DNA from: an uncultured Clostridia bacterium
Lineage (GTDB): Bacteria > Bacillota > Clostridia > TANB77 > CAG-508
Direction: 5' to 3'
Assembly (NCBI GenBank): GCA_947627295.1
Contig: CANQVJ010000003.1
Span: 62,001 to 126,000 of the forward strand
DNA: 64,000 nt
Under the pieces are notes generated by a model. The model was not told the origin of the DNA, ran no database searches, and saw nothing but the letters and a program-made list of their open reading frames with translations. Shown piece after piece: positions 9,044 to 18,169 of this stretch (positions are counted from its first letter, which is position 1; the number at the start of each line of letters is the position of its first letter). The translations under genes and the position numbers were made by a program.

Positions 9044-9729
9044 TGGAAACAGATTTTAATTATTATTTTAGAAACTTTGAAGACAACGAAGTTTTCAAAA
9101 AGTTGTTAACAAATGTACAAAATGTGTGGGAAATTAGAGACAAAGCTAAGAGTTTTGTGGAAAAAGAAATTAAAGAAAAAAATGTAAAAGAAAATAATGG
9201 AGAACTTTTAGGAGAAGTCAATTTCATAGGAAATTACTACATAGGAAAGGGAACCAAAATTTATAGTGGAGCTACAATTGAAGGTCCTGTATATATAGGA
9301 GAAAATGTAGAAATAAAGCCAGGTGCATACATCAGACCAGGAAGTATTATTTCAGATAATTGCTCAATTGGATTTAATTCAGAAGTAAAAGCATCTGTTT
9401 TGCAAAAAGATGCAAAAGTAGCAAGCTTAGCTTTTGTTGGAGATAGCCTACTTGGAAAAAGTGCAAGAATTGGGTCAGGAGTAATCACAGCAAATAGAAA
9501 ATTTGATCAAAGTAATATAAAAGATACAGGTTCAGATTTTTATGGAGTAGTGCTTGGAGATAATTCTAGAATGGGAGCAAATTCTGCTTCACTTCCAGGA
9601 ACATTTATAGGACCATATACATGGATTTTCCCATTAACACAAGTAAGAGGATTTATTCCAGAACTAAAAAAAGTATCAAACAAACCAGAATTATATATGA
9701 CAGAAAATCAAAAAACAGAACTCAAATAA
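9043..9729 (+). CDS. Left-handed beta-helix (hexapeptide repeat) acetyltransferase-like protein, GlmU C-domain type
   Basis: 228 residues dominated by hexapeptide repeats (IYSGATIEGPVYIGENVEIKPG and following turns), as in the acetyltransferase domain of GlmU. A short N-terminal helical part (FEDNEVFKKLLTNVQNVWEI) precedes them. The ATG overlaps the stop of the UDPGP gene, so the two are translationally coupled and probably act on the same sugar phosphate. Glucosamine-1-phosphate N-acetylation is the likely reaction by analogy with GlmU; the substrate is inferred. Confidence 0.75.
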   Translation: METDFNYYFRNFEDNEVFKKLLTNVQNVWEIRDKAKSFVEKEIKEKNVKENNGELLGEVNFIGNYYIGKGTKIYSGATIEGPVYIGENVEIKPGAYIRPGSIISDNCSIGFNSEVKASVLQKDAKVASLAFVGDSLLGKSARIGSGVITANRKFDQSNIKDTGSDFYGVVLGDNSRMGANSASLPGTFIGPYTWIFPLTQVRGFIPELKKVSNKPELYMTENQKTELK

Positions 9730-9748
9730 CGAGTTCTGTTTTTTGATT
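9706..9748. terminator. Bidirectional terminator shared by convergent genes
   Basis: An 18-bp perfect stem (9706-9723 with 9731-9748, core CAGAACTC/GAGTTCTG) with A- and T-tracts on either foot. It overlaps the 3' ends of both flanking genes. Confidence 0.88.
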
Positions 9749-10118
9749 ACATTTGTTGGTTGCCCGGAATAAAGTAGTCTACAACTCCGTAAATGAGCGC
9801 TCCTATAATAGCAGCTACCCAGGAAATTGTATAACCAGCTACAAAAAATTGTGTTACATATAAAATAATTGCAGCTAATGCAAAACCAACAAATCCTTTA
9901 CCAAATGGACTAGCATGAATACCTGTGAATTTTGCTATTAAATAATCCATAGCAGTTAAAACAACTGCTGCTATTGCTAAAGCCCAGAAATTATCAATAG
10001 AAAAACCAGGTGTAAAAAAAGCAGTAATTGCTAAAACAATTCCTGCAGCTACTAGTCTACCAATTATTTGCCATGCTGTAGATGTACTACTATTACTAGT
10101 AGATTGACTATCTGCCAT
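9747..10118 (-). CDS. Four-helix membrane protein, YvlD/phage holin 4-2 superfamily-like
   Basis: 123 residues: a Ser/Thr-rich N-terminus (ADSQSTSNSSTSTAW), then four hydrophobic helices with the pattern PGFSIDNFWALAIAAVVLTAMDYLI and a closing YGVVDYFIPG. This resembles the small YvlD-like integral membrane proteins grouped with phage holin family 4-2 and is not evidence for a prophage. GGAGG lies upstream of the ATG at 10118. Role unknown. Confidence 0.6.
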   Translation of the reverse strand: MADSQSTSNSSTSTAWQIIGRLVAAGIVLAITAFFTPGFSIDNFWALAIAAVVLTAMDYLIAKFTGIHASPFGKGFVGFALAAIILYVTQFFVAGYTISWVAAIIGALIYGVVDYFIPGNQQM

Positions 10119-10276
10119 TGTTCCAACCTCCTTATTAAATTTTGCTTGTGCTTTATAAAAATTTAAAGGTTATAGAAATATTATTTACAAAACAAAAATA
10201 ATTATTCATTTTAAAGCGTATAAAAAATAAAAAAAATGCAAAAAATACAAGTAAAAAGTTTAAGAAGAGGTAATTT

Positions 10277-10948
10277 ATGCTTATTACATTTTTTAGATCA
10301 GTAATTTTGTATCTATTAGTTTTAATTGTTATGAGATTTATGGGAAAAAGAGAAATAAGCCAGTTGCAACCATTCGAATTAGCAATATCAATAATGATAG
10401 CAGATTTAGCATCAATTCCAATGTCAGAAGTAGGAATACCAATTTGGAGTGGAATAATTCCTATTTTAGGTTTATTGGCTATGCACTTAATAATATCTGT
10501 AATAAATTTAAAAAGTACAAAAGCAAGAGAGATACTATGTGGCAAACCGCGTATTTTAATTTCAAAAGGAAAAATTGATGAAAAAGCATTAAGAAAAGAA
10601 AGATTTACAATAAATGAATTAGAAGAAAGATTAAGAAGTAAAGGAATTCACTCATTAGGAGATGTTGAATATGCAATATTAGAAACAAGTGGTGAAGTAA
10701 CAGTTATACAAAAACCGGGAAAAAGAAATACAACCTTAGAAGATATGCAGATAAAAGCAGATTATGAAGGAATAGCATATGACTTAGTAGTGGACGGGAG
10801 AATAATGTATAAAAACTTAGAAAAGCTAGGAAAGAATTATAAATGGTTAGAAAAAGAAATTGGAAAATTTGGATACAAACCAGAAGATACATTAGTTGCA
10901 ACACTGGATGGAAAAGGTCAATTTTTTTGTCAAAAAAAAGGGGGATAA
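10277..10948 (+). CDS. DUF421 family membrane protein (YetF-like)
   Basis: 223 residues: three N-terminal membrane helices with the family signature VMRFMGKREISQLQPFELAISIMIADLASIPM, followed by a cytosolic DUF421 domain (RERFTINELEERLRSKGIHSLGDVEYAILETSGEVTV). Members are widespread in spore formers; none has a firmly established biochemical role, though some YetF proteins are linked to spore lipid traffic. One base separates it from the DUF4363 gene, indicating an operon. Confidence 0.85.
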   Translation: MLITFFRSVILYLLVLIVMRFMGKREISQLQPFELAISIMIADLASIPMSEVGIPIWSGIIPILGLLAMHLIISVINLKSTKAREILCGKPRILISKGKIDEKALRKERFTINELEERLRSKGIHSLGDVEYAILETSGEVTVIQKPGKRNTTLEDMQIKADYEGIAYDLVVDGRIMYKNLEKLGKNYKWLEKEIGKFGYKPEDTLVATLDGKGQFFCQKKGG

Positions 10949-10949
10949 A

Positions 10950-11339
10950 ATGGGAAAAGAAGCAGTAATCTGCATAATTGCAATTGTATTAATTATTATA
11001 GGAAACAATATATCAAACTTATATGCTCAAAGTGAAATGGGAGAAATTTCAGACCAATTAGGAAATTTAAGAGAGATGTTAAATAAAGATGTTATAGATA
11101 AACAAACGGTAAGTAGCAAAATGTCAGAAATATTTGATAATTGGAAACAAAAATATGTTAAGCTAGCATATTTTATAGAACACGACGAATTAGAAAAGGT
11201 GGAAGTGGGGCTTACAGAAACTAAAGGAAACATTGATGTTGAACAATACAATGAAGCTATTATAAGATTAGATTATAGTGATTATATAATAACACATATT
11301 GAAGACAAATTAGATTTGAAGCTGGAAAATATCTTCTAA
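10950..11339 (+). CDS. DUF4363 family protein
   Basis: 129 residues from ATG 10950, chosen because GGGGGAT precedes it and it directly follows the DUF421 stop. An N-terminal membrane segment (AVICIIAIVLIIIGNNI) is followed by a helical extracytoplasmic part with spaced Trp/Tyr (FDNWKQKYVKLAYFIEHDELEKVEVGL). This matches DUF4363, which is often encoded next to DUF421 in Clostridia. Function unknown. Confidence 0.75.
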   Translation: MGKEAVICIIAIVLIIIGNNISNLYAQSEMGEISDQLGNLREMLNKDVIDKQTVSSKMSEIFDNWKQKYVKLAYFIEHDELEKVEVGLTETKGNIDVEQYNEAIIRLDYSDYIITHIEDKLDLKLENIF

Positions 11340-11394
11340 ACTCTTGATTTTATGCCAGTTTTATAGTATAGTATAATCTGAGGAGATGAGTGAT

Positions 11395-13104
11395 ATGGAA
11401 AAGTTTAAAGAAGAAATTGCAAAAATTATTTCAAATACAATAGACTTAAAATTAGAATTTATTGAAAGCTTAATTGAAATACCAAAAGAAAATGGAAATG
11501 GAGACTATGCATTTCCTTGTTTTAGATTGGCAAAAGAACTCAGAAAGGCTCCTCAAATAATCGCACAAGAAATTTCAGAAAAAATTGATATAAATGGAAC
11601 TAATATTGATAAAATAAATGTAGTTGGTGGATATATTAATTTTTATATAAACAAAAAAGAATATGTAAAATATGTGCTTGCAAATTATTCAAGTCAAGGA
11701 GAATATGGAAGGTCAAATATAGGAAAAGGTAAAAAGGTTGTTATAGATTATTCTGCACCCAATATTGCAAAACCTTTTCATATAGGACATTTGCGTAACA
11801 CTGTTTTAGGTGGAGCTCTTTATAATGTTTATAAATATTTAGGCTATGATGTTAAAGGCTTGAATTATTTAGGAGACTATGGAACTCAATTTGGAAAACT
11901 AATAGAAGGTTATAAACGCTGGGGAGAAGAATATAATATTGATGAAGACCCTATTAATGAGTTGACTAAAATATATATTAGAATAAATCAACTTTGTAAA
12001 GAAGATGAAGCTGTTTTAGAAGATTGTAGAGAGAATTTTAAAAAGCTAGAAGAGGGAGATAAATACTGTGTAGAACTTTGGGAAAGGTTCAAAGAAGTTA
12101 GTATAAAAGAATTCAAGAAAATATATGATTTACTTGGAAGTAAATTCGATTCATGGGACGGCGAAGCCTTCATTGCTAAAAAAACAGATGAAGTAAAAGA
12201 ACTATTAGAGAAGTCTGGTAAATTAGTTAAATCTCAAGGTGCGCAAATTGTTGAATTAGAAGATGTAGGAATAAAAACACCTTGTATTATAGAAAAAACA
12301 AATGGATCTACAACATATGCAATAAGAGATTTAGCAGCCATAATATACAGAGCAAAAACATTTGATTATGATAAAGCAATATATGTTACAACATATGAAC
12401 AAACTTTGCATTTTAAGCAAGTATTTGCAGTTGCAAAATATTTAGGATTAGATGAAAAATATACTAAAGGTTTAGAACATGTATCCTATGGTATGGTTTT
12501 GCTACCTACTGGAAAAATGTCAACTCGTGAAGGAAATACAGTAAAAATAGAAGATTTATTAAAAGAAGCGGTTCAAAGAGCAAAAGAAATTATTTCACAA
12601 AAAAATGAAAATTTAGAAGAGCAAGAAGAAATTGCAAAAAAAGTAGGTTTGGGAGCAATAATATTTAGTAACCTATCAACAACAAGAGCAAAAGATATTG
12701 TGTTTGATTGGAACACAGTATTAAACTTCCAAGGAGAAACAGGGCCATATGTGCAATACACTTATGTAAGAACAAAAAGCGTTCTTAATAAAGTAGAAAC
12801 AATTCCAGAAATAGCAGAAATAGATTTTGAAAAATTAACAGACCAATATTCAATTGATGTTATAAAATTGATAGCACGCTTTAATGAAATTTTAGAAATG
12901 GTAATTCAAAAAGAAGAACCAGCAGTACTTGCACATTATTTAGTAGATTTAGCAAAAGCATTTAGCGCATTTTATAATGAAAATAAAATTATAGGAACCC
13001 AAGAAGAAGTACAGAACTCTAGACTATATTTAACACGAGCAGTAAGTGAAGTACTAAAAACTGGAGCAGAACTTTTAGGAATGCAGATGCCAGAAAAAAT
13101 GTAA
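11395..13104 (+). CDS. argS: Arginyl-tRNA synthetase
   Basis: A 569-residue class I synthetase. It has an N-terminal Arg-tRNA additional domain, the HIGH motif in AKPFHIGHLRNT (about residue 125), a KMSKS-like motif GKMSTREGN (about residue 372), and a C-terminal DALR anticodon-binding domain. GAGGAG at 11380-11385 abuts an ATG at 11386 and is correctly spaced to ATG 11395, so 11395 is preferred. It charges tRNA-Arg. This is of side interest because CGG arginine codons appear to be unassigned in this genome; the enzyme itself looks normal and contains no CGG. Confidence 0.95.
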   Translation: MEKFKEEIAKIISNTIDLKLEFIESLIEIPKENGNGDYAFPCFRLAKELRKAPQIIAQEISEKIDINGTNIDKINVVGGYINFYINKKEYVKYVLANYSSQGEYGRSNIGKGKKVVIDYSAPNIAKPFHIGHLRNTVLGGALYNVYKYLGYDVKGLNYLGDYGTQFGKLIEGYKRWGEEYNIDEDPINELTKIYIRINQLCKEDEAVLEDCRENFKKLEEGDKYCVELWERFKEVSIKEFKKIYDLLGSKFDSWDGEAFIAKKTDEVKELLEKSGKLVKSQGAQIVELEDVGIKTPCIIEKTNGSTTYAIRDLAAIIYRAKTFDYDKAIYVTTYEQTLHFKQVFAVAKYLGLDEKYTKGLEHVSYGMVLLPTGKMSTREGNTVKIEDLLKEAVQRAKEIISQKNENLEEQEEIAKKVGLGAIIFSNLSTTRAKDIVFDWNTVLNFQGETGPYVQYTYVRTKSVLNKVETIPEIAEIDFEKLTDQYSIDVIKLIARFNEILEMVIQKEEPAVLAHYLVDLAKAFSAFYNENKIIGTQEEVQNSRLYLTRAVSEVLKTGAELLGMQMPEKM

Positions 13105-13126
13105 AGAAATGAATGGAGAGTAGTAA

Positions 13127-13615
13127 GTGCAAAATAATATAAAAACAATAATAAGGATAATATTAATAATAATTATTATATTTATAAGTGGTACGATTTT
13201 TAGTTTTTCATCACAAGATTCAGAAAAATCTTCAGGAGTTAGTGGAAAAATAGCAGAAGGAATTATTAACACAATACCAAAATATAAAAACATTACAAGA
13301 AATGAAAAAGACGAGCTAATAGAAAAATTTCAAAAGCCTATTAGAAAAACAGCACATTTTAGTATATATGCAGCATTGGGGTTATCTATTATTTCACTAA
13401 CATTTACATATGATATAAAAAACAAAAAGAGAATATTAATAACTTTAATTTCAGGAGTACTATATGCAATATCAGATGAAATACATCAAACCTTTATACC
13501 AGGAAGGTCTGGTCAAGTTACAGATGTATTAATTGACACTATGGGAATAATTTTAAGTATATTAATTTTTATGGGAATAAATAAAATATACAAAATTAAA
13601 ACAAAAAAATCATAA
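13127..13615 (+). CDS. VanZ-like family membrane protein
   Basis: 162 residues with four membrane helices and VanZ-type signatures: SFSSQDSEKSSG after the first helix, FQKPIRKTAHFSIYAALG, and SDEIHQTFIPGRSGQVTDVLIDTMG. VanZ-like proteins are associated with the cell envelope, and some confer low-level teicoplanin resistance. As a chromosomal core gene this one is not evidence of resistance. GTG start with GGAGAG upstream, 22 bp after argS. Confidence 0.85.
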   Translation: MQNNIKTIIRIILIIIIIFISGTIFSFSSQDSEKSSGVSGKIAEGIINTIPKYKNITRNEKDELIEKFQKPIRKTAHFSIYAALGLSIISLTFTYDIKNKKRILITLISGVLYAISDEIHQTFIPGRSGQVTDVLIDTMGIILSILIFMGINKIYKIKTKKS

Positions 13616-13622
13616 AAAAGTA

Positions 13623-13651
13623 TTGCATTTGTATTTTAAAAATGTTATAAT
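13623..13651 (+). promoter_or_regulatory. SigA-type promoter for the sortase operon
   Basis: TTGCAT (13623-13628) is separated by 17 bp from TATAAT (13646-13651), 32 bp upstream of the ATG at 13684. Confidence 0.65.
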
Positions 13652-13683
13652 GCACTTAGCAATGTAAATAAGGAGGGAATGAA

Positions 13684-14220
13684 ATGAAGAAATTTATAAC
13701 AATGGCAATTTTATTTGTTGTAGTAATGGTAGCATGCATGACAGTTGTAAATGCTTCTTCATCAGCAACTTTACCAGATGAGCTATATGCAATTGGTTCA
13801 CAATATGGTATGACTGTTTCTAAGAAAACTGATATGGAAAGATATCTAAAAAGACATCCTTTATCAGATGCAGACTGCAATAAAATTCTTGAATTAGCTC
13901 AAGAAGCAGACGGAATCATGAAATCATACGGAGTACATGATTATACAAAACTTCCAGCTGATGTAAAAAGCAAATTAAAATCTTTAGCAGTACAAGCAGC
14001 AGATATTGCAGGAGTAACATTAAAATTCGAAGCTAGAGATGTAAAAGTATTTGATTCAGAAGGAAATGAAATTACATCATTCTCTGAGAGTGATTCAACA
14101 AATCCTGCTGGAGCTAATACAGGAGCTAATATAAATGTAGCACTAGTAGCTTCTATGCTAGCAGCTATTGCCCTAGCTGCAACAGTTATCACAAAGAAAA
14201 GAATAGCAGCTAATGCATAG
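13684..14220 (+). CDS. Secreted protein with C-terminal anchor, probable sortase substrate
   Basis: 178 residues: a signal peptide ending near VNASSSA (about residue 25), a helical soluble domain (ELYAIGSQYGMTVSKKTDMERYLKR and a PLSDADCNKILELAQEADGIM block), then NPAGANTG, a hydrophobic stretch (INVALVASMLAAIALAATVI) and a basic tail (TKKRIAANA). That tripartite end looks like a cell-wall sorting signal without a canonical LPxTG. The next gene, overlapping by 8 bp, is a sortase, so this is its likely substrate. Similar small proteins beside a sortase occur in Clostridia; the biological role is unknown. Confidence 0.65.
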   Translation: MKKFITMAILFVVVMVACMTVVNASSSATLPDELYAIGSQYGMTVSKKTDMERYLKRHPLSDADCNKILELAQEADGIMKSYGVHDYTKLPADVKSKLKSLAVQAADIAGVTLKFEARDVKVFDSEGNEITSFSESDSTNPAGANTGANINVALVASMLAAIALAATVITKKRIAANA

Positions 14221-14851
14221 TAATTTTATAGGAAAGACAATAAAGGCAACTGTTATGCATATAATAGTTGCCTTATTTATTACAGGGATAATAATAGGGG
14301 CAATATATCTAGTTGCTGGTAAGCAAATAGAAGAAAATATCTCTTTAATAAATATGGTGGCAATTGAAGCAGGAGAAGCACCAGAAGAAAGAGAAATAAA
14401 GTTGGAAACAAGTGCAAATAATAAAAAAGAATTGGATGTTTATCCAAGTTATGGTTCACAATATGCAACTATCCAAATTCCAAAAATAGATGTAGATTTA
14501 CCTGTGTATTTAGGTGATACTATTGAAATTTTAAAAAAGGGTGTAGGGCACTATAGTGCAAGTTACTTCCCAGGTGAAGGTGGATCAATTGTATATATGG
14601 GGCATAACTCTGCAAAGGTATTCAGAAGATTTTCAGAATTACAAATAGGAAACGAAATTTTTGTAAAAACATCATATGGTGATTTTAAATATAAAATTTA
14701 TGATATGCAGATAATAGACGAATCTGAAGGAGATGAAAAAATTCCAATTCAACATGATGAAGAAAAACTTATGGTATACACTTGTTATCCATTTATAAAT
14801 ATAGGTTATACATCTAAAAGATTTGTTGTTTATGCAAATTTAGAACAATAG
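14213..14851 (+). CDS. Sortase, probably class D
   Basis: 212 residues with an N-terminal membrane anchor (about 12-36) and a sortase beta-barrel. The catalytic His is in SIVYMGHNSAKVFRRF, the Cys in LMVYTCYPF and the Arg near YTSKRFVVY. The ATIQIPKIDVDLPVYLGDT strand is typical of class D. Sortases cleave a C-terminal sorting motif and join the protein to peptidoglycan. The ATG overlaps the preceding substrate-like gene, implying coupled synthesis. Confidence 0.85.
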   Translation: MHSNFIGKTIKATVMHIIVALFITGIIIGAIYLVAGKQIEENISLINMVAIEAGEAPEEREIKLETSANNKKELDVYPSYGSQYATIQIPKIDVDLPVYLGDTIEILKKGVGHYSASYFPGEGGSIVYMGHNSAKVFRRFSELQIGNEIFVKTSYGDFKYKIYDMQIIDESEGDEKIPIQHDEEKLMVYTCYPFINIGYTSKRFVVYANLEQ

Positions 14852-14864
14852 AAGGAGGTATATA

Positions 14865-15710
14865 ATGAAAGTATTAAGTACAATTATAAGATATATTCTA
14901 GTTTTTGCTTTAGCAGTTTCAATTGTAATAGTATTATTAATAAATATAGCTTCTTCTACAATTTTAGACAAGAATTATGTTCTAAACAAGCTTGAAGAAA
15001 CAGGATATTATGAAGGAATATATCTAGAAATACAAGATAACTTTGCAAAACACAGTGGACAATCAGGATTTGATGATGAAGACATGAAAGATGTTGTAAC
15101 ATTAGATAAAATAAAAAAAGATACAAATATCATTGTTAGCAATATTTATGACGGAAAAGATGAAGAAATAGATATTCAAGAAATAAAAGATAGATTAGAT
15201 GAAAAAGTTAAAGAAGCAATGAATAAACTTGGAGTTACTGCAGAAAAGAAAGCAGTAGATGAATTTGTAAATGAAATTTGCCAAGAATATAAAACAACTA
15301 TGGTACACACAGAATATGAACATAACATAAATAATATGTATAATAAAGTTTTAAATTTAGTTAGCAAATTAAAGAAAGGTTTATTGATTACAATTTTAGT
15401 TTGTGTTATAATGATTCTGGCTTTATGCTATAAACGCATTTACAAAGGTATTGCAAGTTGTGGAGTTGCAGTTTTAACATCAGGTATTTTATATACAATA
15501 GGCAATATTTATATAAATGAAAAAATAAAAATTCAATCTATTGCGATTATAAATAATACAATCTCGAATTCAGTTAGAGAAGTAGCAACTAATATTATGA
15601 GTAAAGTTTCAACATTTGGATATATACTTTTAGGAATAGGAATTTTAATGATTATTATTGGTAATATAATAGATAGCAAAAAAGAACTTAAAAAGGAAGT
15701 TGAAAATTAA
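14865..15710 (+). CDS. Membrane protein of unknown function in the sortase operon
   Basis: 281 residues: an N-terminal membrane helix (7-30), a large polar extracytoplasmic region rich in Lys/Asp/Glu (about 35-165), then three further helices (about 168-270) and a charged tail (DSKKELKKEVEN). The first segment followed by LDKNYVLNKLEETGYYEGIYLEI resembles proteins found near sortases in Clostridia, but I cannot name a family. GAAGGAGG lies upstream; 13 bp follow the sortase. Confidence 0.55.
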   Translation: MKVLSTIIRYILVFALAVSIVIVLLINIASSTILDKNYVLNKLEETGYYEGIYLEIQDNFAKHSGQSGFDDEDMKDVVTLDKIKKDTNIIVSNIYDGKDEEIDIQEIKDRLDEKVKEAMNKLGVTAEKKAVDEFVNEICQEYKTTMVHTEYEHNINNMYNKVLNLVSKLKKGLLITILVCVIMILALCYKRIYKGIASCGVAVLTSGILYTIGNIYINEKIKIQSIAIINNTISNSVREVATNIMSKVSTFGYILLGIGILMIIIGNIIDSKKELKKEVEN

Positions 15711-15736
15711 TACAATTTTAGACAAGGAGATTATTA

Positions 15737-16483
15737 ATGGAGGAATTAGATTTAAAAGAACTGTTCAATATTTTTTGGAAAAGCAAATTACAAATTATTT
15801 TTATTGTACTAATTTTTATAGCAATAGGAGTTGTTTATACAACAAATTTTGTAACACCAATGTATACAGCAAAAACAACATTAGTTTTAGCAACATCAGA
15901 AGATAATAATGGCAAAGAAAAAAGCAAAGAAACAACAGGAACATCTGCTGATACTAAAATTTCTGCAACAGATGTTACAATGAACTCAAAATTAGTTTCT
16001 ACATATAGAGAAATTGTTAGAAGCAGTAATGTAATTAGAAGAGTTATATCAAATCTAAATATAGATATTAAAGAAAATGATTTAAAAAACAATGTAACTG
16101 TTAGCAATGAAAAGGATACAGAACTTATAAAAATAGAAGTAACAAATGTAAATCCAGAAAACGCAAAAAAAATTGCAAACGAAATAGCAAATGTTTTCAC
16201 TGATATAATAGGAGAAATATATAATATAAATAATGTGCATATAGTAGATGAAGCAGAAACACCAAATACTCCATCTAATGTAAATCATATTAAAGATATT
16301 TTAATATTTGCAGTAGTAGGTTTAGTAATATCTGTAGTATATATTTTAATAGTTAATATGTTAGATAATACAATCAAATCTGCAGATGATGTTGAACAAA
16401 ATATGAAAATTTCAGTATTAGCTACTATCCCAGTATATAGTGGTACAGATATTGAAAAAAGAAAAAAGAGTAGAAAAAAATAA
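15737..16483 (+). CDS. Wzz-type polysaccharide chain-length/co-polymerase modulator (CapA/YveK-like)
   Basis: 248 residues with the Wzz layout: N-terminal helix (FWKSKLQIIFIVLIFIAIG, about 12-32), extracellular domain with YTAKTTLVLAT and NVTVSNEKDTELIKIEVTNVNPENAKKIANEIA, a proline-marked region (AETPNTPSNVN) and a second helix (about 190-212). In Gram-positive bacteria this membrane protein activates the separate BY-kinase encoded next, controlling exopolysaccharide export. Confidence 0.88.
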   Translation: MEELDLKELFNIFWKSKLQIIFIVLIFIAIGVVYTTNFVTPMYTAKTTLVLATSEDNNGKEKSKETTGTSADTKISATDVTMNSKLVSTYREIVRSSNVIRRVISNLNIDIKENDLKNNVTVSNEKDTELIKIEVTNVNPENAKKIANEIANVFTDIIGEIYNINNVHIVDEAETPNTPSNVNHIKDILIFAVVGLVISVVYILIVNMLDNTIKSADDVEQNMKISVLATIPVYSGTDIEKRKKSRKK

Positions 16484-16502
16484 ATAGGAAGGAAACTATA
16501 AA

Positions 16503-17342
16503 ATGAAAAAAGAGTTAATTGCACATAGAGATCCAAAATCTCCTATATCAGAAATATTTAGAACATTAAGAACAAACATACAATTTATGAACACAAGTAA
16601 GAGATTAAAATCAATTTTAATAACATCAACATCACCTTCAGAAGGTAAAAGTTGGGTTGCATCTAATTTAGCAGTTACTTTTGCACAAGCAGGAAAAAGA
16701 GTAGTATTAGTAGATGCAGATATGAGAAAGGGTAGACAATATACAATCTTTGGAGTTTCTCCAAAACCAGGACTTTCAAATTATTTATCAGGAGTAGATG
16801 CATATCAGTCAGACGAAACTCCTAACGATATAACACAATACATACAAAAAACAGAAATTAGCAATTTATGTTTGATGCCAGCTGGAAATATTCCACCTAA
16901 CCCTTCAGAATTACTAGTATCTTCTAAGATGATAAATTTATTAGATGAATTAAATGAAATTGCTGAAATTATAATTATAGACGGTACACCTTGTGAACTT
17001 GTTACAGACTCAGTTATAATTTCAAGATTAGTTGATTCTACAATTATTGTAACAGAATATGAAAAAACTAAAAAAGATAAATTACAAAGAATTATTACAA
17101 ACATAAAAAATGTAAACGGAAATATTGCAGGTGTAGTAATAAATAAAACACCAATGTCATCTAAAAAATATGAAAAATCTTATTATGGATCATATTATGG
17201 GGCATCATATAAAAGTGGCAACAATAAAGTAAATGATAAAATGAAAAAAAATAAAAAAGCAAATACAAAAAAGAAAAAATCACAAAAAAATATTGAAGAT
17301 AAAGTTGCTGAAATATATAAAAACAAGTATGACAAAAAATAA
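16503..17342 (+). CDS. Bacterial tyrosine kinase CpsD/YwqD-like
   Basis: 279 residues. A P-loop ATPase of the MinD-like BY-kinase family: Walker A in TSTSPSEGKSWVASNLA (about residue 40-56), Walker A' VVLVDADMRKGRQY, and Walker B IIIIDGTPC. The tail has the expected Tyr cluster (KKYEKSYYGSYYGASYKSG, about residue 223-241) followed by a Lys-rich end. It autophosphorylates on tyrosines and, with the preceding Wzz protein and the following phosphatase, regulates polysaccharide synthesis. Confidence 0.9.
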   Translation: MKKELIAHRDPKSPISEIFRTLRTNIQFMNTSKRLKSILITSTSPSEGKSWVASNLAVTFAQAGKRVVLVDADMRKGRQYTIFGVSPKPGLSNYLSGVDAYQSDETPNDITQYIQKTEISNLCLMPAGNIPPNPSELLVSSKMINLLDELNEIAEIIIIDGTPCELVTDSVIISRLVDSTIIVTEYEKTKKDKLQRIITNIKNVNGNIAGVVINKTPMSSKKYEKSYYGSYYGASYKSGNNKVNDKMKKNKKANTKKKKSQKNIEDKVAEIYKNKYDKK

Positions 17343-17372
17343 TAGTAAAATCAAAAAACGGAAGTGATAGAC

Positions 17373-18149
17373 ATGATAGATTTTCATTCACATATCTTGC
17401 CAGCAATAGATGACGGGGCAAGAGATGAAGAAGAAACATATGCATTGCTAGCTGAAGCAGAAGCTGCCGGATTTGACACAGTAATTTCAACATCACATTA
17501 TATAAAAAGATACTATGAAGCAGATGTAAAAAAAAGAAAAGAAATAGTTGAAAATATAAATCAAGTATTAAAAGAACAAAACCTAAATGTAAAGGTACAT
17601 TTAGGAAATGAAATTTATATTACAAATGATATAATTGAATTGTTGAAAGATAAAAAGGTTACACCGGTAGAAGGCACAAAATATGTGTTGTTTGAAATGC
17701 CTATAAATAGTAAACCTTTAAACATGTATGATTTTGTATATGATCTTATAGGAAATGGATATTCACCAATACTAGCACATCCGGAAAGATATAGTTTTGT
17801 ACAGTCAAATCCAGACATAATTGTAGATTTAATAAATAAAGATGTGCTCATGCAAGTAAACTATGGTAGCATAATTGGCTATTATGGAGAAAGAGCAAAA
17901 ATTCTTGCAAGAAAGTTTTTGGAATGCAATATGGTACATTTTCTAGGAAGTGATGTTCATAGAGAAAAAACAATTTATAAAAAAGTTCCAAGAATTATAA
18001 ATATTCTCAAAGAAGTAATAGGAGAAAAAAAGTTAGAAAAATTAACTACCCTAAATGCTAAAAATGTTTTAAATAATAAAGAAGTAGAAACATATAAAAT
18101 GAAAAAAATGCAATTTAATATGGTAGAAAAAATAAAACTAAAGTTTTAA
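17373..18149 (+). CDS. Manganese-dependent protein-tyrosine phosphatase, CpsB/YwqE-like PHP family
   Basis: 258 residues from ATG 17373; the GTG at 17364 lies in the ribosome-binding region GGAAGTG. PHP metal motifs are visible: IDFHSHILPAIDDGA at the N-terminus, HPERY (about residue 137) and GSDVHR (about residue 195). CpsB enzymes dephosphorylate the BY-kinase tyrosine cluster. It is the last gene of the Wzz-kinase-phosphatase set. No glycosyltransferases follow, so the polysaccharide genes must lie elsewhere. Confidence 0.88.
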   Translation: MIDFHSHILPAIDDGARDEEETYALLAEAEAAGFDTVISTSHYIKRYYEADVKKRKEIVENINQVLKEQNLNVKVHLGNEIYITNDIIELLKDKKVTPVEGTKYVLFEMPINSKPLNMYDFVYDLIGNGYSPILAHPERYSFVQSNPDIIVDLINKDVLMQVNYGSIIGYYGERAKILARKFLECNMVHFLGSDVHREKTIYKKVPRIINILKEVIGEKKLEKLTTLNAKNVLNNKEVETYKMKKMQFNMVEKIKLKF

Positions 18150-18169
18150 AACTCTAGTTTTATTTTTTT
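18131..18169. terminator. Terminator between convergent genes
   Basis: Stem TAAAACTA (18133-18140)/TAGTTTTA (18155-18162) followed by a run of T, next to the stop codon of the leftward gene at 18168. Confidence 0.6.

Noticed and set aside
9747-10118. Phage holin as a sign of a prophage
   Set aside because: No other phage genes nearby; YvlD-like membrane proteins share the same superfamily and are chromosomal.
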